A stretch of DNA of 64,000 nt, taken from the NCBI GenBank assembly GCA_018716975.1, contig DVJE01000001.1, forward strand, positions 1 through 64,000, written 5' to 3'. Positions 9,600 to 19,076 of this stretch are shown piece after piece. Source of the stretch: Candidatus Gallacutalibacter stercoravium. GTDB taxonomy: Bacteria; Bacillota; Clostridia; Oscillospirales; Acutalibacteraceae. The first letter of the stretch is position 1. Every line of letters starts with the position of its first letter. A program made the position numbers and the translations under genes. Under the pieces are notes generated by a model. The model ran no database searches, was not told the origin of the DNA, and worked only from the letters and a program-made list of their open reading frames with translations.

Positions 9600-11003
9600 T
9601 TACGCTAATGTCCCTTTTAATATCCAGTTTTTGGCTTCTGTTACCCGCACTTGTGCAAAGCTGCCCACCAAGGACGCCGGGCCATCAACCTCTACCACAA
9701 TGTTGCCACCGGTGCGGCAACTAAGCGTGCCGTTTTTGGCAACCTCTTCCACCAACACGCGCAGCGTATCGCCCACCATACCGGCGCACCGCTTGGCGGC
9801 CACCTCTTCTTGCACTGCCAGCAGCTCGGTAAACCAGCGGGATTTCTCCGCAGCGGGAACCGGATCTTCCATAGACGCCGCCGGCGTGCCCGGACGGGGT
9901 GAAAAGATAAAAGTATAAAGCGAGGTAAAACCAACCTCGCGGATAAGTGACAAGGTTTGTTGAAACTCTTCATAAGTTTCCCCGGGAAAGCCCACAATAA
10001 CATCGCTGGTTAAAGAGATATCCGGCATTTTTTCTTTGGCATAGGCCACAATCTCTAGGTAACGCTCCCGGGTGTACCTGCGGTTCATCTCTCGAAGCAC
10101 CCGGTTGCTGCCCGACTGAAAGGGCAAATGCAAATGCCGGCAAATATGCTCCCCCTGGGCCATAACGTCGATAAGCTCTTTGGTGGCGTCTTTGGGATGA
10201 GAGGTCATAAAGCGCAGCCAATAATCCCCCGGCAGCTCGTCGGCCTGTTGCAACAGCCGGGCAAAACTTACCGGTTGGTCTAACCCTTTTCCGTAAGAAT
10301 TTACATTTTGCCCCAGCAAGGTAATATCGCGGTAGCCCTCTTGCACCAGCTGGCGCACCTCGCCTATTACATGTTGCGGTTGGCGACTGCGTTCGCGCCC
10401 CCTTACGTACGGCACTACGCAATAAGAGCAAAAATTATCGCACCCATACATAATGGGCACAAACGCCTTTATGCTCCCCTCGCGGTACACCGGCAATCCC
10501 TCCGGCAGGGTCATGTCGTCCACACCACGCTCCACCACGTGCTTTTTATCCCCCAATAGCGCCTCATACAGCAACTGGGGAAAATGGTGTAAGGAATGGG
10601 TGCCAAACACAAGCCCTACAAAAGGAAAACTCTCACGTACCCGGCGGGCCACATTGTCTTCCTCCATCATGCAGCCGCACAGGCCGATTAATAAAGAGGG
10701 ACGGCGGCGCTTGATATTTTTTAGCGCCCCTAAATTGCCAAACATCCTATCCTCTGCGTGTTCACGAACCGCACAGGTATTAAACAGAATGAAATCCGCC
10801 TCTTCTTCGTTTTGCGTAAAGGCAAACCCCATTAGACGCAGCATTCCTTTTATCTTTTCCCCGTCGGCCACATTCTGCTGGCAACCATAGGTTCGCACCA
10901 AAGCCTTGGGCGGAAAAGAAGCGGCGCGCTGGCTCATAAGCTGGGCCGTTAATTCAATGTATTTCTCCTGCCCGCGCAGGACTTGCGGTATTTGCTGGGT
11001 CAA
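9600..11003 (-). CDS. miaB: tRNA-2-methylthio-N6-dimethylallyladenosine synthase MiaB
   Basis: 467 residues. The N-terminal MTTase domain has the three auxiliary-cluster cysteines C41 (RTYGCQQN), C77 (FNTCAVRE) and C111 (LCGCM). The radical-SAM motif CDNFCSYC gives C188, C192 and C195. A C-terminal TRAM domain (about 400-467) binds tRNA. The enzyme methylthiolates i6A37 made by MiaA. The YGCQQN and VPYVRGRE motifs separate MiaB from MtaB and RimO paralogs. The start is an ATG after AGGAGGC. Confidence 0.96.
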   Translation of the reverse strand: MTQQIPQVLRGQEKYIELTAQLMSQRAASFPPKALVRTYGCQQNVADGEKIKGMLRLMGFAFTQNEEEADFILFNTCAVREHAEDRMFGNLGALKNIKRRRPSLLIGLCGCMMEEDNVARRVRESFPFVGLVFGTHSLHHFPQLLYEALLGDKKHVVERGVDDMTLPEGLPVYREGSIKAFVPIMYGCDNFCSYCVVPYVRGRERSRQPQHVIGEVRQLVQEGYRDITLLGQNVNSYGKGLDQPVSFARLLQQADELPGDYWLRFMTSHPKDATKELIDVMAQGEHICRHLHLPFQSGSNRVLREMNRRYTRERYLEIVAYAKEKMPDISLTSDVIVGFPGETYEEFQQTLSLIREVGFTSLYTFIFSPRPGTPAASMEDPVPAAEKSRWFTELLAVQEEVAAKRCAGMVGDTLRVLVEEVAKNGTLSCRTGGNIVVEVDGPASLVGSFAQVRVTEAKNWILKGTLA

Positions 11004-11039
11004 AGGGAAGCCTCCTGTCTGTTTGTGTCGTACCCTTTT

Positions 11040-11068
11040 ATCTTAACATAAGAGGCGGCGTCCTGCAA
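11040..11068 (-). promoter_or_regulatory. Sigma-A-type promoter for miaB
   Basis: On the minus strand TTGCAG (11068-11063), a 17-nt spacer and TAAGAT (11045-11040) lie about 37 nt before the miaB start, just downstream of the preceding terminator. Confidence 0.55.
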
Positions 11069-11133
11069 GTGCCGTTTGCCCCAACCTTCGGGCGTACTTG
11101 CAGCGCGAAACAGGCCTTTTGGCAATGCCCAAC

Positions 11134-11176
11134 GTTAAAGAAAGGAGCGGGTTATATTCCCGCTCCTTTCTTTAAC
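11134..11176 (-). terminator. Terminator overlapping the glycosyltransferase stop codon
   Basis: Perfect 18-bp inverted repeat with arms 11134-11151 and 11159-11176 around a 7-nt loop. Its distal arm on the coding strand carries the T-rich part. The glycosyltransferase TAA lies inside the proximal arm. It separates that transcript from miaB. Confidence 0.8.
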
Positions 11177-12119
11177 GCGCCGCCGGATGATACATCCAGG
11201 GCATCATTTTCCACACCAAAATCCGCTTTTTCAGCGGCAGGCTGGTATACTTTCCAACGGATAAAAGCTTATCGCAGCCTTTTACCTTTAACATCCCGCG
11301 CACTGCGTTATACCCCACGCCGGAACGCAACAATGTATCTACACAATCCAGCACAACGGCCGGCAGCCACTCTTGGGCATAAAGCTCTGTTAGCTTTTGA
11401 TTGTCTGCGTGCTGGTAACGCACCGTTTCAAACACCCGGCAGGCAGCGTCTACCCTTTGCAAACAAGCGGCGGAACTCTTACTCATATCCGGCGGGTTTA
11501 CCTGATAAACCTTATTGCGTTTTACAACAACCGGGGCTTGGTAAACGTCATCAGTGCCCAACAAAGCGCGCTGCACAAACTCCTCGCCCACGCCAAACGT
11601 ATCATGCTCTTCAAAGTGGAACTGGCATTTTTCTAGATAAGCGCGTTTGATAAGCACAGCGCCCACATCAATGGTAGTAACTCCCTTTATCATATTGGCC
11701 AAAACATCTTCGCCGCGTATTTTTTTGGCTTTTATGCCAACCTGCCATTGATCTTCGAAAACGCCAAACACCACATCCGCCGCGGTTTCTTGCGCCACCT
11801 GGCAACAGCCTGCAAGGTAGCCGTCAAATAAACGCCAGGGCACCCAAAACGTAAAATAATCACCACTTATGCGGTACATAGCGCTGTTGCACACCGCGCC
11901 GATTTTACAGTTCTGCCCGCTTTGCATTACATAGCCTTTGAGCTGTTGCTCTTTCAGCGCATTTAAAGCCGCCAACACACTGCAATCGGTGGAACCCATA
12001 TCCACCACCACAAATTCCGCGTCGAATTCGCCCGCTTGGCCAGCTGCCAAGCGGAGCAATCCCGCAATCTCTTGTTCTAAATTGCGCATGGGAACAATAA
12101 CCGAAACGGTTGCCGCCAT
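11172..12119 (-). CDS. Family 2 glycosyltransferase
   Basis: 315 residues. The N-terminus TVSVIVPMRNLEQEIAGLL followed by AEFVVVDMGSTDCS is the GT2 nucleotide-sugar-binding start, with VDMGSTD in place of the usual VDDGSTD. A later FGVGEEFVQRALL matches the acceptor/metal region (ED-like EE). No membrane span is evident, so it is probably cytosolic or peripheral, acting in polysaccharide or cell-wall glycan assembly. It follows galK by about 120 bp on the same strand. The acceptor and sugar cannot be read from sequence. Confidence 0.8.
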   Translation of the reverse strand: MAATVSVIVPMRNLEQEIAGLLRLAAGQAGEFDAEFVVVDMGSTDCSVLAALNALKEQQLKGYVMQSGQNCKIGAVCNSAMYRISGDYFTFWVPWRLFDGYLAGCCQVAQETAADVVFGVFEDQWQVGIKAKKIRGEDVLANMIKGVTTIDVGAVLIKRAYLEKCQFHFEEHDTFGVGEEFVQRALLGTDDVYQAPVVVKRNKVYQVNPPDMSKSSAACLQRVDAACRVFETVRYQHADNQKLTELYAQEWLPAVVLDCVDTLLRSGVGYNAVRGMLKVKGCDKLLSVGKYTSLPLKKRILVWKMMPWMYHPAAR

Positions 12120-12242
12120 ATTTTCCCTTCTCTCGCTCCAACGGAATTCAACGTCAGTTTATGAATAGTATAGCATACCCTTACGGCAAATTCATGAAAC
12201 ATATGCAAAATTTTTGTAAAAACCCCGGAGCACCGGCGCTAT

Positions 12243-13529
12243 TTACAGCACCTGTGTACCGCCCTGCTGCCGGATGGAAAGCACGTAGCAGTGCCTCTGC
12301 CCAAATACCGCCTCAATAGTAGAGCGGTATTCTTCTAAAAGATCGTCGGGCACAAAAGCCTGAATGGTGCCGGCGAAACCGCCACCGTGCACACGCCAAG
12401 CGCCGCGCCCTTGCAAAAGCCGCTCCGACAAAGCCAGCGCCAGCGAAAGGCCCTGCTCTTGGGGATTGGCGCAAGAGTAGACGTTTTGTAAATACATAAA
12501 CGAGGAACGCCCCGACTCAATAGCCATCTGCATAAAGGCGGCAAAGTCGCCCTCCTTAAGCGCCTGAGCCTGGCGCGCCACCCTATCGTTATCGCCAAAA
12601 AAGTGAATCGCCCGCAGCAAAGCGCGATCCCCCACCTGGGCGCGCAGCTCACCAATACGGCTCATCAGCATATCATAGCTGCACTCGCGCAGCACCGTTT
12701 TGCCCAAAGCTTCAGCCACCGCTCGCATTTCAGTGGGCGCCGAAGCATAGTCGGCGGTGAGATCGGCATGATTGCCGCCGGTATCTACAATGCACAGATG
12801 ATACCCCTTCTCTGCGGGATCAAAAGCAATTTTCTCCAACACAGGGTGGGTGGGATCGTTAAAATCAATGGCTACAAAACCGCCTACCGAGCTTGCGGTT
12901 TGATCCATCAACCCGCTGGGCTTACCGAAATACACATTTTCGGCATATTGGGAGATCTGCGCCGCTTCTACCGGCGAAATCTTCCCTTCATTATATAAGT
13001 GGTTGAGAATGGTTACCACCAAAACTTCAAAAGCAGCCGAGCTGGAAAGCCCCGAGCCCTTGAGCACCTGAGAAGCGGTAAAGGCATCAAATCCGCCAAT
13101 GCGGTAACCAAGCTGCACCATGCGCGCGCAAATGCCCCGGATAACGGCCGCCGAGCTCTCGCGCTCCTGCTCCTGCACGGACAAATCGTTGAGATCGATC
13201 TCGTCCATGCCCTCAAACTCTGCCGACTTTAAACGGATCACCGGCTGTTGCGACGCAGCCGCTGCCGCCACAATATCCAGATTCACAGCGGCACACAACA
13301 CCCGGCCGTGCTGATGATCGGTGTGGTTGCCGCCGATTTCCGTCCGGCCCGGCGCACTGAAAAAATGCAGCTCTTTGTCGGCGCCAAACAAAGCCTGAAA
13401 ACCTTCGGCGATACCCGCATACCGCTCGGCTGCGGCAGTTGCCCCTTCTTCGCCGTATAAGGAGGCGAGCGCCGCCGTATAGCGCCCTTGCTTCAAATCC
13501 GCCGTTAGCGCAGCAATTCTATTCATCAT
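12243..13529 (-). CDS. galK: Galactokinase
   Basis: 428 residues with GHMP-kinase motifs. The galactokinase signature is a variant, GRTEIGGNHTDHQHG (usual GEHTDY appears as GGNHTDH), the ATP loop is LKGSGLSSSAAFEV, and the C-terminal GHMP motif is WRVHGGGFAGTIQAF. It would phosphorylate galactose to galactose-1-phosphate. It stands alone, with no galT or galE in the window, and the variant signature leaves room for a related sugar. Both MM codons follow AAAGGATGGG. The distance to the upstream ABC gene (115 bp) allows its own promoter, but no clear hexamer pair stood out. Confidence 0.88.
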   Translation of the reverse strand: MMNRIAALTADLKQGRYTAALASLYGEEGATAAAERYAGIAEGFQALFGADKELHFFSAPGRTEIGGNHTDHQHGRVLCAAVNLDIVAAAAASQQPVIRLKSAEFEGMDEIDLNDLSVQEQERESSAAVIRGICARMVQLGYRIGGFDAFTASQVLKGSGLSSSAAFEVLVVTILNHLYNEGKISPVEAAQISQYAENVYFGKPSGLMDQTASSVGGFVAIDFNDPTHPVLEKIAFDPAEKGYHLCIVDTGGNHADLTADYASAPTEMRAVAEALGKTVLRECSYDMLMSRIGELRAQVGDRALLRAIHFFGDNDRVARQAQALKEGDFAAFMQMAIESGRSSFMYLQNVYSCANPQEQGLSLALALSERLLQGRGAWRVHGGGFAGTIQAFVPDDLLEEYRSTIEAVFGQRHCYVLSIRQQGGTQVL

Positions 13530-13644
13530 TTACCCATCCTTTCTGAACCAGAAAGTGCTTTTTCTTCATTATATTTCAATTCAAAGCACCCATTCTACCG
13601 CCTATTATAGCAGAAAATAGCGGCCGGCACTAGGGCGAATCCTA

Positions 13645-15498
13645 TCATTTTCTCACCTCAGGCGAAGTAATTTTCTCATCTTCCTCCCCCGGCTCCAGCC
13701 CCATTTGTGCGCGATACATGCTGCAATAGCGGCCCCCCGCCGCCAACAAGGTTTCGTGATTGCCCATTTCGGCAATTTGGCCGCCGTCTAACACAACAAT
13801 CAGGTCGCAATGACGAATGGTAGACAAGCGGTGGGCAATCAGAATAGAGGTGCGCCCTTTGGTTAAGGTTTCTACCGCGTCGCGCACCTTGCGTTCGGTG
13901 CGGGTATCCACCGAACTGGTGGCTTCGTCTAAAATTAAAATGGGGGCATCCGCCAAAATCGCCCTGGCAATGGTGATAAGCTGCCTTTCGCCTTGGCTGA
14001 GAGTGCCGCCCCCCTCGCCAATAATGGTATCATAGCCATCCGGCAGGCGCTGAATAAAGCCATCGGCGTTTGCCGCCCGGGCCGCTTGCTGCACCTGCTG
14101 CAGCGTAGCGTCCTCCTTGCCGTAGCGGATGTTGTCCGCCACGCTCAGGTTAAACAAGGCGGTATCCTGTAGCACAACGCCAAAGCACCGGCGCAAATCC
14201 GCCAATCGGTAATCCCGCAAATCCACGCCGTCGAGCAGTATTTTTCCTTGCGTTACATCGTAAAAGCGGGCCAGCAGGCTGATAATGGTGGTTTTGCCTG
14301 CACCGGTTTCCCCTACAATAGCCACCCGGGCCCCCGCCGGAATATGCAACGTAATGCCCTTAAGCACAGGCTTTTTTGGATCATAGCCAAACACGGTGTT
14401 TTCAAAGTCGATTTCCCCTTTGGGGGCTTTCAGCGGCAACGCGTCTTTCTTATCCGGCGGCTCAGGGGTTTCATCAAATATTTCAAAAATCCGTTCTGCG
14501 CCGGCAACGGCGGTTTGCAGGGTGTTATAGATGTTGGCGATGTCATTCAGCGGCCGGGTAAACTGCCGGGCGTACAGCACAAAGCTGGAAATTACCCCCA
14601 CGGTAATTAAGTGCATAGAGGCCATAATTCCGCCGGTTACCGAAACGCTGATAAAGCAAAGGTTGTTAATAACGTTCATCAGCGGCATCAAAAAGCCCGA
14701 CCAAATCAGCGCGCGGGTACCCACCTTGCATAAAGATTCGTTTACCTCGTTAAACTGCTCAATCATTTCCTCCTCCCGGCAAAAGGCCTTTACCACCATC
14801 TGGCCCGAAACGTTCTCTTCAATATTGCCGTTGAGCAGCCCCAATTGCGCCTGCTGGTTTTTAAACAACACCCGGGTATGGCTGGTAACCACCTTTGCCA
14901 AAAGGAAAACCAACGGTGCGGTGATAAGCGCCGCCAATGTAAGCCACAGGTTGAGGCACAGCATAATCACCAACACCCCAACCAGCGTGCAAATCAGCAG
15001 CATTAGCTGCGCCAGGGAATCTGAGATGGTGATGCTGATGTTATCAATATCGTTGGTGAGGCGGCTCATTAGATCCCCATGTTGGCGCTTGTCAAAAAAC
15101 GAAAGGGGTAAGCGGTTAAAAACAGCAAAAAGCGCCTTGCGGATATAGCAAACAATCCGCTGGGAAACCCGGGCCATCAAAACGCCTTGCAGCAGGCGGA
15201 TGGCTCCTTCGCCCACATACACCAGCAGCAACAAAAGCAGCACTCCGGCCACTGCGCTGCCCTGGCTAACCCCATCTACCACCAACCCGATGAGATAGGG
15301 CGAAAGCATAGCCGATCCTGCCGCCAAAGCCGCCAATAGAAAAATGATAGGCAGGCCCTGCCGGTGGCCGCGGGTTAACTCCCACAGCCTGCGCAAAGTG
15401 CCCTTCATGTTCTTGGGTTTTTCCACCACCTGCCCAAGGCTGCGCATAGGGCGCACAGGCGGCGTTGCTGGCGTTACGTTAGAAAAGTTACCGGCCAT
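13645..15498 (-). CDS. Heterodimeric ABC exporter subunit, catalytic NBD
   Basis: 617 residues: six-helix exporter domain (about 55-345), then an NBD. Walker A is GETGAGKTTII, Walker B LILDEATSS with the catalytic Glu, and the H-loop is IAHRLST. Its signature is LSQGERQ rather than LSGGQ, which is expected for the subunit donating the signature to the degenerate site of a heterodimer. I chose the ATG at 15498, spaced about 8 nt after AGGGGG; a GTG at 15507 overlaps that site. It overlaps the partner gene by 11 bp. Substrate unknown; the class (BmrCD/LmrCD-like) exports drugs, lipids or peptides. Confidence 0.92.
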   Translation of the reverse strand: MAGNFSNVTPATPPVRPMRSLGQVVEKPKNMKGTLRRLWELTRGHRQGLPIIFLLAALAAGSAMLSPYLIGLVVDGVSQGSAVAGVLLLLLLVYVGEGAIRLLQGVLMARVSQRIVCYIRKALFAVFNRLPLSFFDKRQHGDLMSRLTNDIDNISITISDSLAQLMLLICTLVGVLVIMLCLNLWLTLAALITAPLVFLLAKVVTSHTRVLFKNQQAQLGLLNGNIEENVSGQMVVKAFCREEEMIEQFNEVNESLCKVGTRALIWSGFLMPLMNVINNLCFISVSVTGGIMASMHLITVGVISSFVLYARQFTRPLNDIANIYNTLQTAVAGAERIFEIFDETPEPPDKKDALPLKAPKGEIDFENTVFGYDPKKPVLKGITLHIPAGARVAIVGETGAGKTTIISLLARFYDVTQGKILLDGVDLRDYRLADLRRCFGVVLQDTALFNLSVADNIRYGKEDATLQQVQQAARAANADGFIQRLPDGYDTIIGEGGGTLSQGERQLITIARAILADAPILILDEATSSVDTRTERKVRDAVETLTKGRTSILIAHRLSTIRHCDLIVVLDGGQIAEMGNHETLLAAGGRYCSMYRAQMGLEPGEEDEKITSPEVRK

Positions 15499-17206
15499 CC
15501 TCTTCACCCCCTATCTGCGAGCGGTAAATCTCGCGGTATACGCCGCAATGCTCCATCAACTGCTCATGGGTGCCAATCCCCGCTATGACGCCGTTTTCCA
15601 TACAAATAACAACATCCGCCCGCATCACCGAAGAAATGCGCTGGCTAATTAAAAAGGAAGTAATCCCGCTGGCATAGCTGCGGATGTTGCGCATTACCTG
15701 GGCTTCGGTGGTGGCGTCCAACGCGCTGGTGCAGTCGTCCAATATCAGCACGCTGGGATGCTTGAGCAACGCGCGCGCAATGCACAGCCGCTGCTTCTGC
15801 CCGCCAGACAGGTTTACGCCCCCTTGCCCCAGTTGGGTTTCGTAGCCCTGGGCAAAACCGGTAATAAAATCGTGCGCACAGGCCGCCCGAGCCGCCTGCT
15901 CCACCTCTTCGCGAGAGGCGTCTTTGTTCCCCCAATGTAGGTTATCTTCAATGCTGCCGGTAAAAAGCAACGCCTTTTGCGGCACCACGGCGATCGCCCG
16001 GCGCAAAGAGGAGGCATCCAACGCGCGCACATCCTGGCCGCCTACCAACACCCGGCCCGACGTAGCGTCGTAAAAGCGCGGAATCAAATTTACCAAGGTG
16101 CTTTTGCCGCAGCCGGTGGGGCCGATAATTCCACACATTTGCCCGGGCTTGACCGTAAAATTCAGATCACGCACCGCTTGGCGAGAGGACCCCAGATAAG
16201 AGAAGCTAACCTGCTCAAAGGCCACTGCGGGCGGGGCGGCGGGCAGCTGCTTTTCGCCCTTCTCCTCCATAGAAGGCTGCTCGGCGAGCACCTCTTCCAC
16301 CCGTTGGGCCGAGGCCACAGCCCGCACCATGGTGTTGAGAATATTGGATATCATTCCCACGGCAAATAAGATCTGGGTCATATAGTTAACGCTGGCCATC
16401 AGTTCCCCCGCCGGTATGCCGCCCCGGTATCCGCCCAGCCACAGCAGCAGCACAATGCCTAGGTTAACCGCCAGGCTGATAAGCGGCGAAAACACCGCGT
16501 TTACCCGCATGGCGGATTCGCTGGCCCCGGCCAGTTCTTGGGCCGCCCCGTCAAAATGACGTTGCTCATAACTCTCCCGGCTAAAGGCTTTGACCACCCG
16601 CACCGAGTTGAGATACTCGCGGCTCACCTGATTGAGCCTGTCCAGCCGCTGCTGCATTCTGCCAAAGCGGGGGTAGCCCAGCTTCATATTGCCCCAAATG
16701 AGCAAAGCGCTCACCGCAATCACCCCGGCCAGCACCGGGATCTGCCCGGGCATTTGCCAAACGATGATGACAATAGCGCCCAGGCAGGTGATGGGGGCTT
16801 TTACAAAGATGCGCATACAACCGTTGATAAAGTTTTGAATTTGGGTAACATCGTTGGTCATGCGCGTCACCAAAGACGCGGGCTGCAACCTATCGATATT
16901 CTCAAACGAAAAACGCTGCACCTGGCGGTACAGATCCCCCCGCAGCTCCTTGCCGATGCGCTGCGATACATTGCTGGCAAAATAGTTGCGGCCCACTGCT
17001 CCCATCGCCCCCAGCAGGGCGATGCCCAGCATAGAAAGGGCCAGTTGGGTAATAAGTCCCGTATCCCCTTTGGCCACTCCTTCATCCACAATTTTAGAAA
17101 GCATGGTGGGCTGCAACAAATCGCACACCGCCTCCACCGTTAAAAACACAATGGCCAGCAAAAAGCCCCAGCCATGATCCCGTATTTTGGCTATCATCAG
17201 CTTCAC
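15488..17206 (-). CDS. Heterodimeric ABC exporter subunit, degenerate NBD
   Basis: 572 residues: six-helix exporter domain and an NBD with Walker A GPTGCGKSTLV and a canonical signature LSGGQKQR. The Walker B ends LILDDCTSA, with Asp replacing the catalytic Glu, and the H-loop is SQRISS, with Gln replacing His. These changes make its own ATP site non-catalytic, while its LSGGQ completes the active site of the partner. The start is a GTG 8 nt after GGAGGGGG. It is first in the two-gene operon, with a plausible promoter at 17274-17302. Confidence 0.92.
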   Translation of the reverse strand: MKLMIAKIRDHGWGFLLAIVFLTVEAVCDLLQPTMLSKIVDEGVAKGDTGLITQLALSMLGIALLGAMGAVGRNYFASNVSQRIGKELRGDLYRQVQRFSFENIDRLQPASLVTRMTNDVTQIQNFINGCMRIFVKAPITCLGAIVIIVWQMPGQIPVLAGVIAVSALLIWGNMKLGYPRFGRMQQRLDRLNQVSREYLNSVRVVKAFSRESYEQRHFDGAAQELAGASESAMRVNAVFSPLISLAVNLGIVLLLWLGGYRGGIPAGELMASVNYMTQILFAVGMISNILNTMVRAVASAQRVEEVLAEQPSMEEKGEKQLPAAPPAVAFEQVSFSYLGSSRQAVRDLNFTVKPGQMCGIIGPTGCGKSTLVNLIPRFYDATSGRVLVGGQDVRALDASSLRRAIAVVPQKALLFTGSIEDNLHWGNKDASREEVEQAARAACAHDFITGFAQGYETQLGQGGVNLSGGQKQRLCIARALLKHPSVLILDDCTSALDATTEAQVMRNIRSYASGITSFLISQRISSVMRADVVICMENGVIAGIGTHEQLMEHCGVYREIYRSQIGGEEDGR

Positions 17207-17273
17207 CGGGTATTCCCCCTCCTTGTCCGTTTGCGGGCCGCTAAGCGCCCGGCTTTTTTATAAAGTATAGCAC

Positions 17274-17302
17274 AAAAACAAGCCCCAGCCGTTTTATGGA
17301 AA
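17274..17302 (-). promoter_or_regulatory. Promoter for the ABC exporter pair
   Basis: On the minus strand TTTCCA (17302-17297), 17-nt spacer, and extended -10 TGC-TATACT (TATACT 17279-17274), about 70 nt before the GTG start. Confidence 0.5.
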
Positions 17303-17390
17303 GAAAAATCAAATGTAAAATTTAAATAAGTTACTAGCAAAAACGTGAATATTGCCAAACAAATAATGTGCGTTTTGTATAATAATTAAA

Positions 17391-17419
17391 TTGATTTATC
17401 ATGAAAAAAAGTATATTCT
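17391..17419 (+). promoter_or_regulatory. Putative promoter for the cysteine-protease island
   Basis: TTGATT, 17-nt spacer and TATTCT in an AT-rich intergenic stretch (17303-17460), about 95 nt before the protease ATG. Downstream there is an almost perfect ribosome site AAAGGAGGT (17444-17452) with no ATG or GTG at normal distance, then the real site GAGGAGG at 17501-17507. Confidence 0.4.
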
Positions 17420-17514
17420 ATTTATGTGAATATTTTACTTTCGAAAGGAGGTACTTTTTTATTTACTTTGCAAAAGCGGCAAAAAGAAACCGGTAAAATA
17501 GAGGAGGTAATAAC

Positions 17515-18114
17515 ATGAAAAAGTTAACCAAGCGGGCCGCCACCCTGTTAGCCACCCTTCTTCTTTTGGTTGCGTTCGGCACACAGGCGTTGGCTTCTAC
17601 CATCATCAGCGGGGTTCCTTCGTATAAACAACAAAAATCCAATTGGTGCTGGGTCGCTTGTTCTGCGATGATCGGGCGGTTCTATTACACTTACGCAAAT
17701 ACCAATCAAAGCGATATTTGTCACCATGTTCTTGATGAGAAAAATATTGACTATAGCAGCAATGACAATTTAACCGGATCATATGACTACGAGATTTCGG
17801 CAATACGTTATTCTACGATTAACCGATCGCCCGCACCAATTTCTTATTCTATGCGGCGTGGCGTTGACACTGATTACAACCATATTGTTAATGAAGTAAA
17901 TCAAAATCAGCCTATGATCGCAAATGTGGTCGGAGAGAACGCTCACGCTTATGTTGTCATTGGATGCGGCAATGTTGCAGGCGTCGGCAATGAGTGCGCT
18001 GTTATGATCGATCCAATCGACACCGTCTGGGTGAGCGTTGATTGGGGAGATTTACTCTATGGCTACTGGAAAGCTGAATTATTACATGGGGAATTAGTTT
18101 ATAATGCAGGCTAA
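17515..18114 (+). CDS. Secreted papain-like cysteine protease (C39/C70-like)
   Basis: 199 residues. A Sec signal peptide (MKKLTKRAATLLATLLLLVA, then FGTQALA) should be cut near residue 27. The mature protein has the papain-like core: Cys45 in NWCWVACSAMI with preceding glutamines 39-40 as possible oxyanion residues, His144 in ENAHAYVVIG, and Asp166 in MIDPID. The spacing fits the bacterial papain-like (AvrRpt2/C70-like) and C39-like families. There is no pro-domain or cell-wall anchor, so it is probably released. It heads a plus-strand cluster with four related exported proteins that may be substrates, inhibitors or anchors, which is inference. The gene is visibly more AT-rich than its neighbours, hinting at transfer. 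Confidence 0.75.
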   Translation: MKKLTKRAATLLATLLLLVAFGTQALASTIISGVPSYKQQKSNWCWVACSAMIGRFYYTYANTNQSDICHHVLDEKNIDYSSNDNLTGSYDYEISAIRYSTINRSPAPISYSMRRGVDTDYNHIVNEVNQNQPMIANVVGENAHAYVVIGCGNVAGVGNECAVMIDPIDTVWVSVDWGDLLYGYWKAELLHGELVYNAG

Positions 18115-18151
18115 AAAATAGAACTCAAGATTTAGTCGGAGGTGTGAAACA

Positions 18152-19021
18152 TTGAGAGCTAAACATCTGATGAGCTTAATGATTGCTCTATTCATTTTTT
18201 CACTATGTTCTATCACAACTTTGGCGGAAACTACCTACGATTACCGCCAGGATACTCTGGCCAATTCGGAGGATTATGCAGAAGTGGCCGCCCTGGACGA
18301 ACTGCTGAAGGGGCACTTATCCGTATTAGATCAGGTGGAAAACAACGCTGTTGCCAAGGTACAAGGTGTGCCGGAAGCGCAGCCCGAGCTGCCTTATCAA
18401 AACGCTGTTAAGGAAATTCCTCTCACCTACACGGAATTGATAACCGCTTTAAATAACGACACGCTCCAATCCGTTTTAGCCAACGCCCAATGCTACAGTT
18501 GGATCTTCCCTGTTATGGAAGGGAACGGCTACCGGTGTGCTTTTGCTGATAAGGATGAAAACGGCGCGTTCCACGTTAACGCTTTACGCTGTGATGTTAC
18601 CGCAAACAGCCGGTATGAATTTGCTGTACAGCCCCAGGTAGTGCAACAAGCCCTACAATCCGCTGGTATTGAAGAGCCAGAATATATGGAGGTAGTCGCT
18701 TGCCATGATATTAACGCCAGTTTTATATATGTGGCAGACGGCCAGCAACAGTACCTCATCCCCTTTACCGGCCGTTCCGACTTGCTGGGGCTTAACACTA
18801 AGCAGGTGTACCCCATAGAGCAGGCAAAAGCCGTGTTGCAAAATCTGGAAATTGCCCAAAGCGGTGTGGGCGGCGGCATCGGTGTTGCCGATGCCAATGC
18901 GCAACAGAACAACGCCTCTCCTTTTGCCGCCGTGCTAACCGGCATATCGCTGGCCTGCGTACTGGGCGCTGCGGCGCTGTTCCTGCTCCCCCGCGTCAGG
19001 GGCCGTAAAAAGCGTTCCTGA
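18152..19021 (+). CDS. Exported protein with C-terminal membrane anchor, diverged member of the local family
   Basis: 289 residues from a TTG start 8 nt after GGAGGTG. Signal peptide (about 1-25, ends TLAETT), mature domain, an N/A/Q-rich spacer (about 235-255), then one transmembrane helix and basic tail LLPRVRGRKKRS, so type I topology with the bulk outside. I recognise no known family, but it aligns in order with the three following proteins: YDYR near the start, a TLQSVLANAQCYSWIFP block against their TLRNLLQDSDRYEWIIP block, a QALQSAGIEEPEY block against their QQAGLCHPDF block, and a Y-V-x-D-G-Q block against Y-E-Q-D-G-K-P. It looks like the divergent relative of the triplicated genes. 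Confidence 0.7.
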   Translation: MRAKHLMSLMIALFIFSLCSITTLAETTYDYRQDTLANSEDYAEVAALDELLKGHLSVLDQVENNAVAKVQGVPEAQPELPYQNAVKEIPLTYTELITALNNDTLQSVLANAQCYSWIFPVMEGNGYRCAFADKDENGAFHVNALRCDVTANSRYEFAVQPQVVQQALQSAGIEEPEYMEVVACHDINASFIYVADGQQQYLIPFTGRSDLLGLNTKQVYPIEQAKAVLQNLEIAQSGVGGGIGVADANAQQNNASPFAAVLTGISLACVLGAAALFLLPRVRGRKKRS

Positions 19022-19076
19022 TATCATCCAACCAGACTTTTAAGCAATACTATCCAATCAGAAGGGCGGCGAGGAA

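Noticed and set aside
12243..13529. A galactose (Leloir) operon
   Set aside because: Only galactokinase is present; neighbouring genes are a glycosyltransferase and an ABC exporter, with no galT, galE or galactose transporter.
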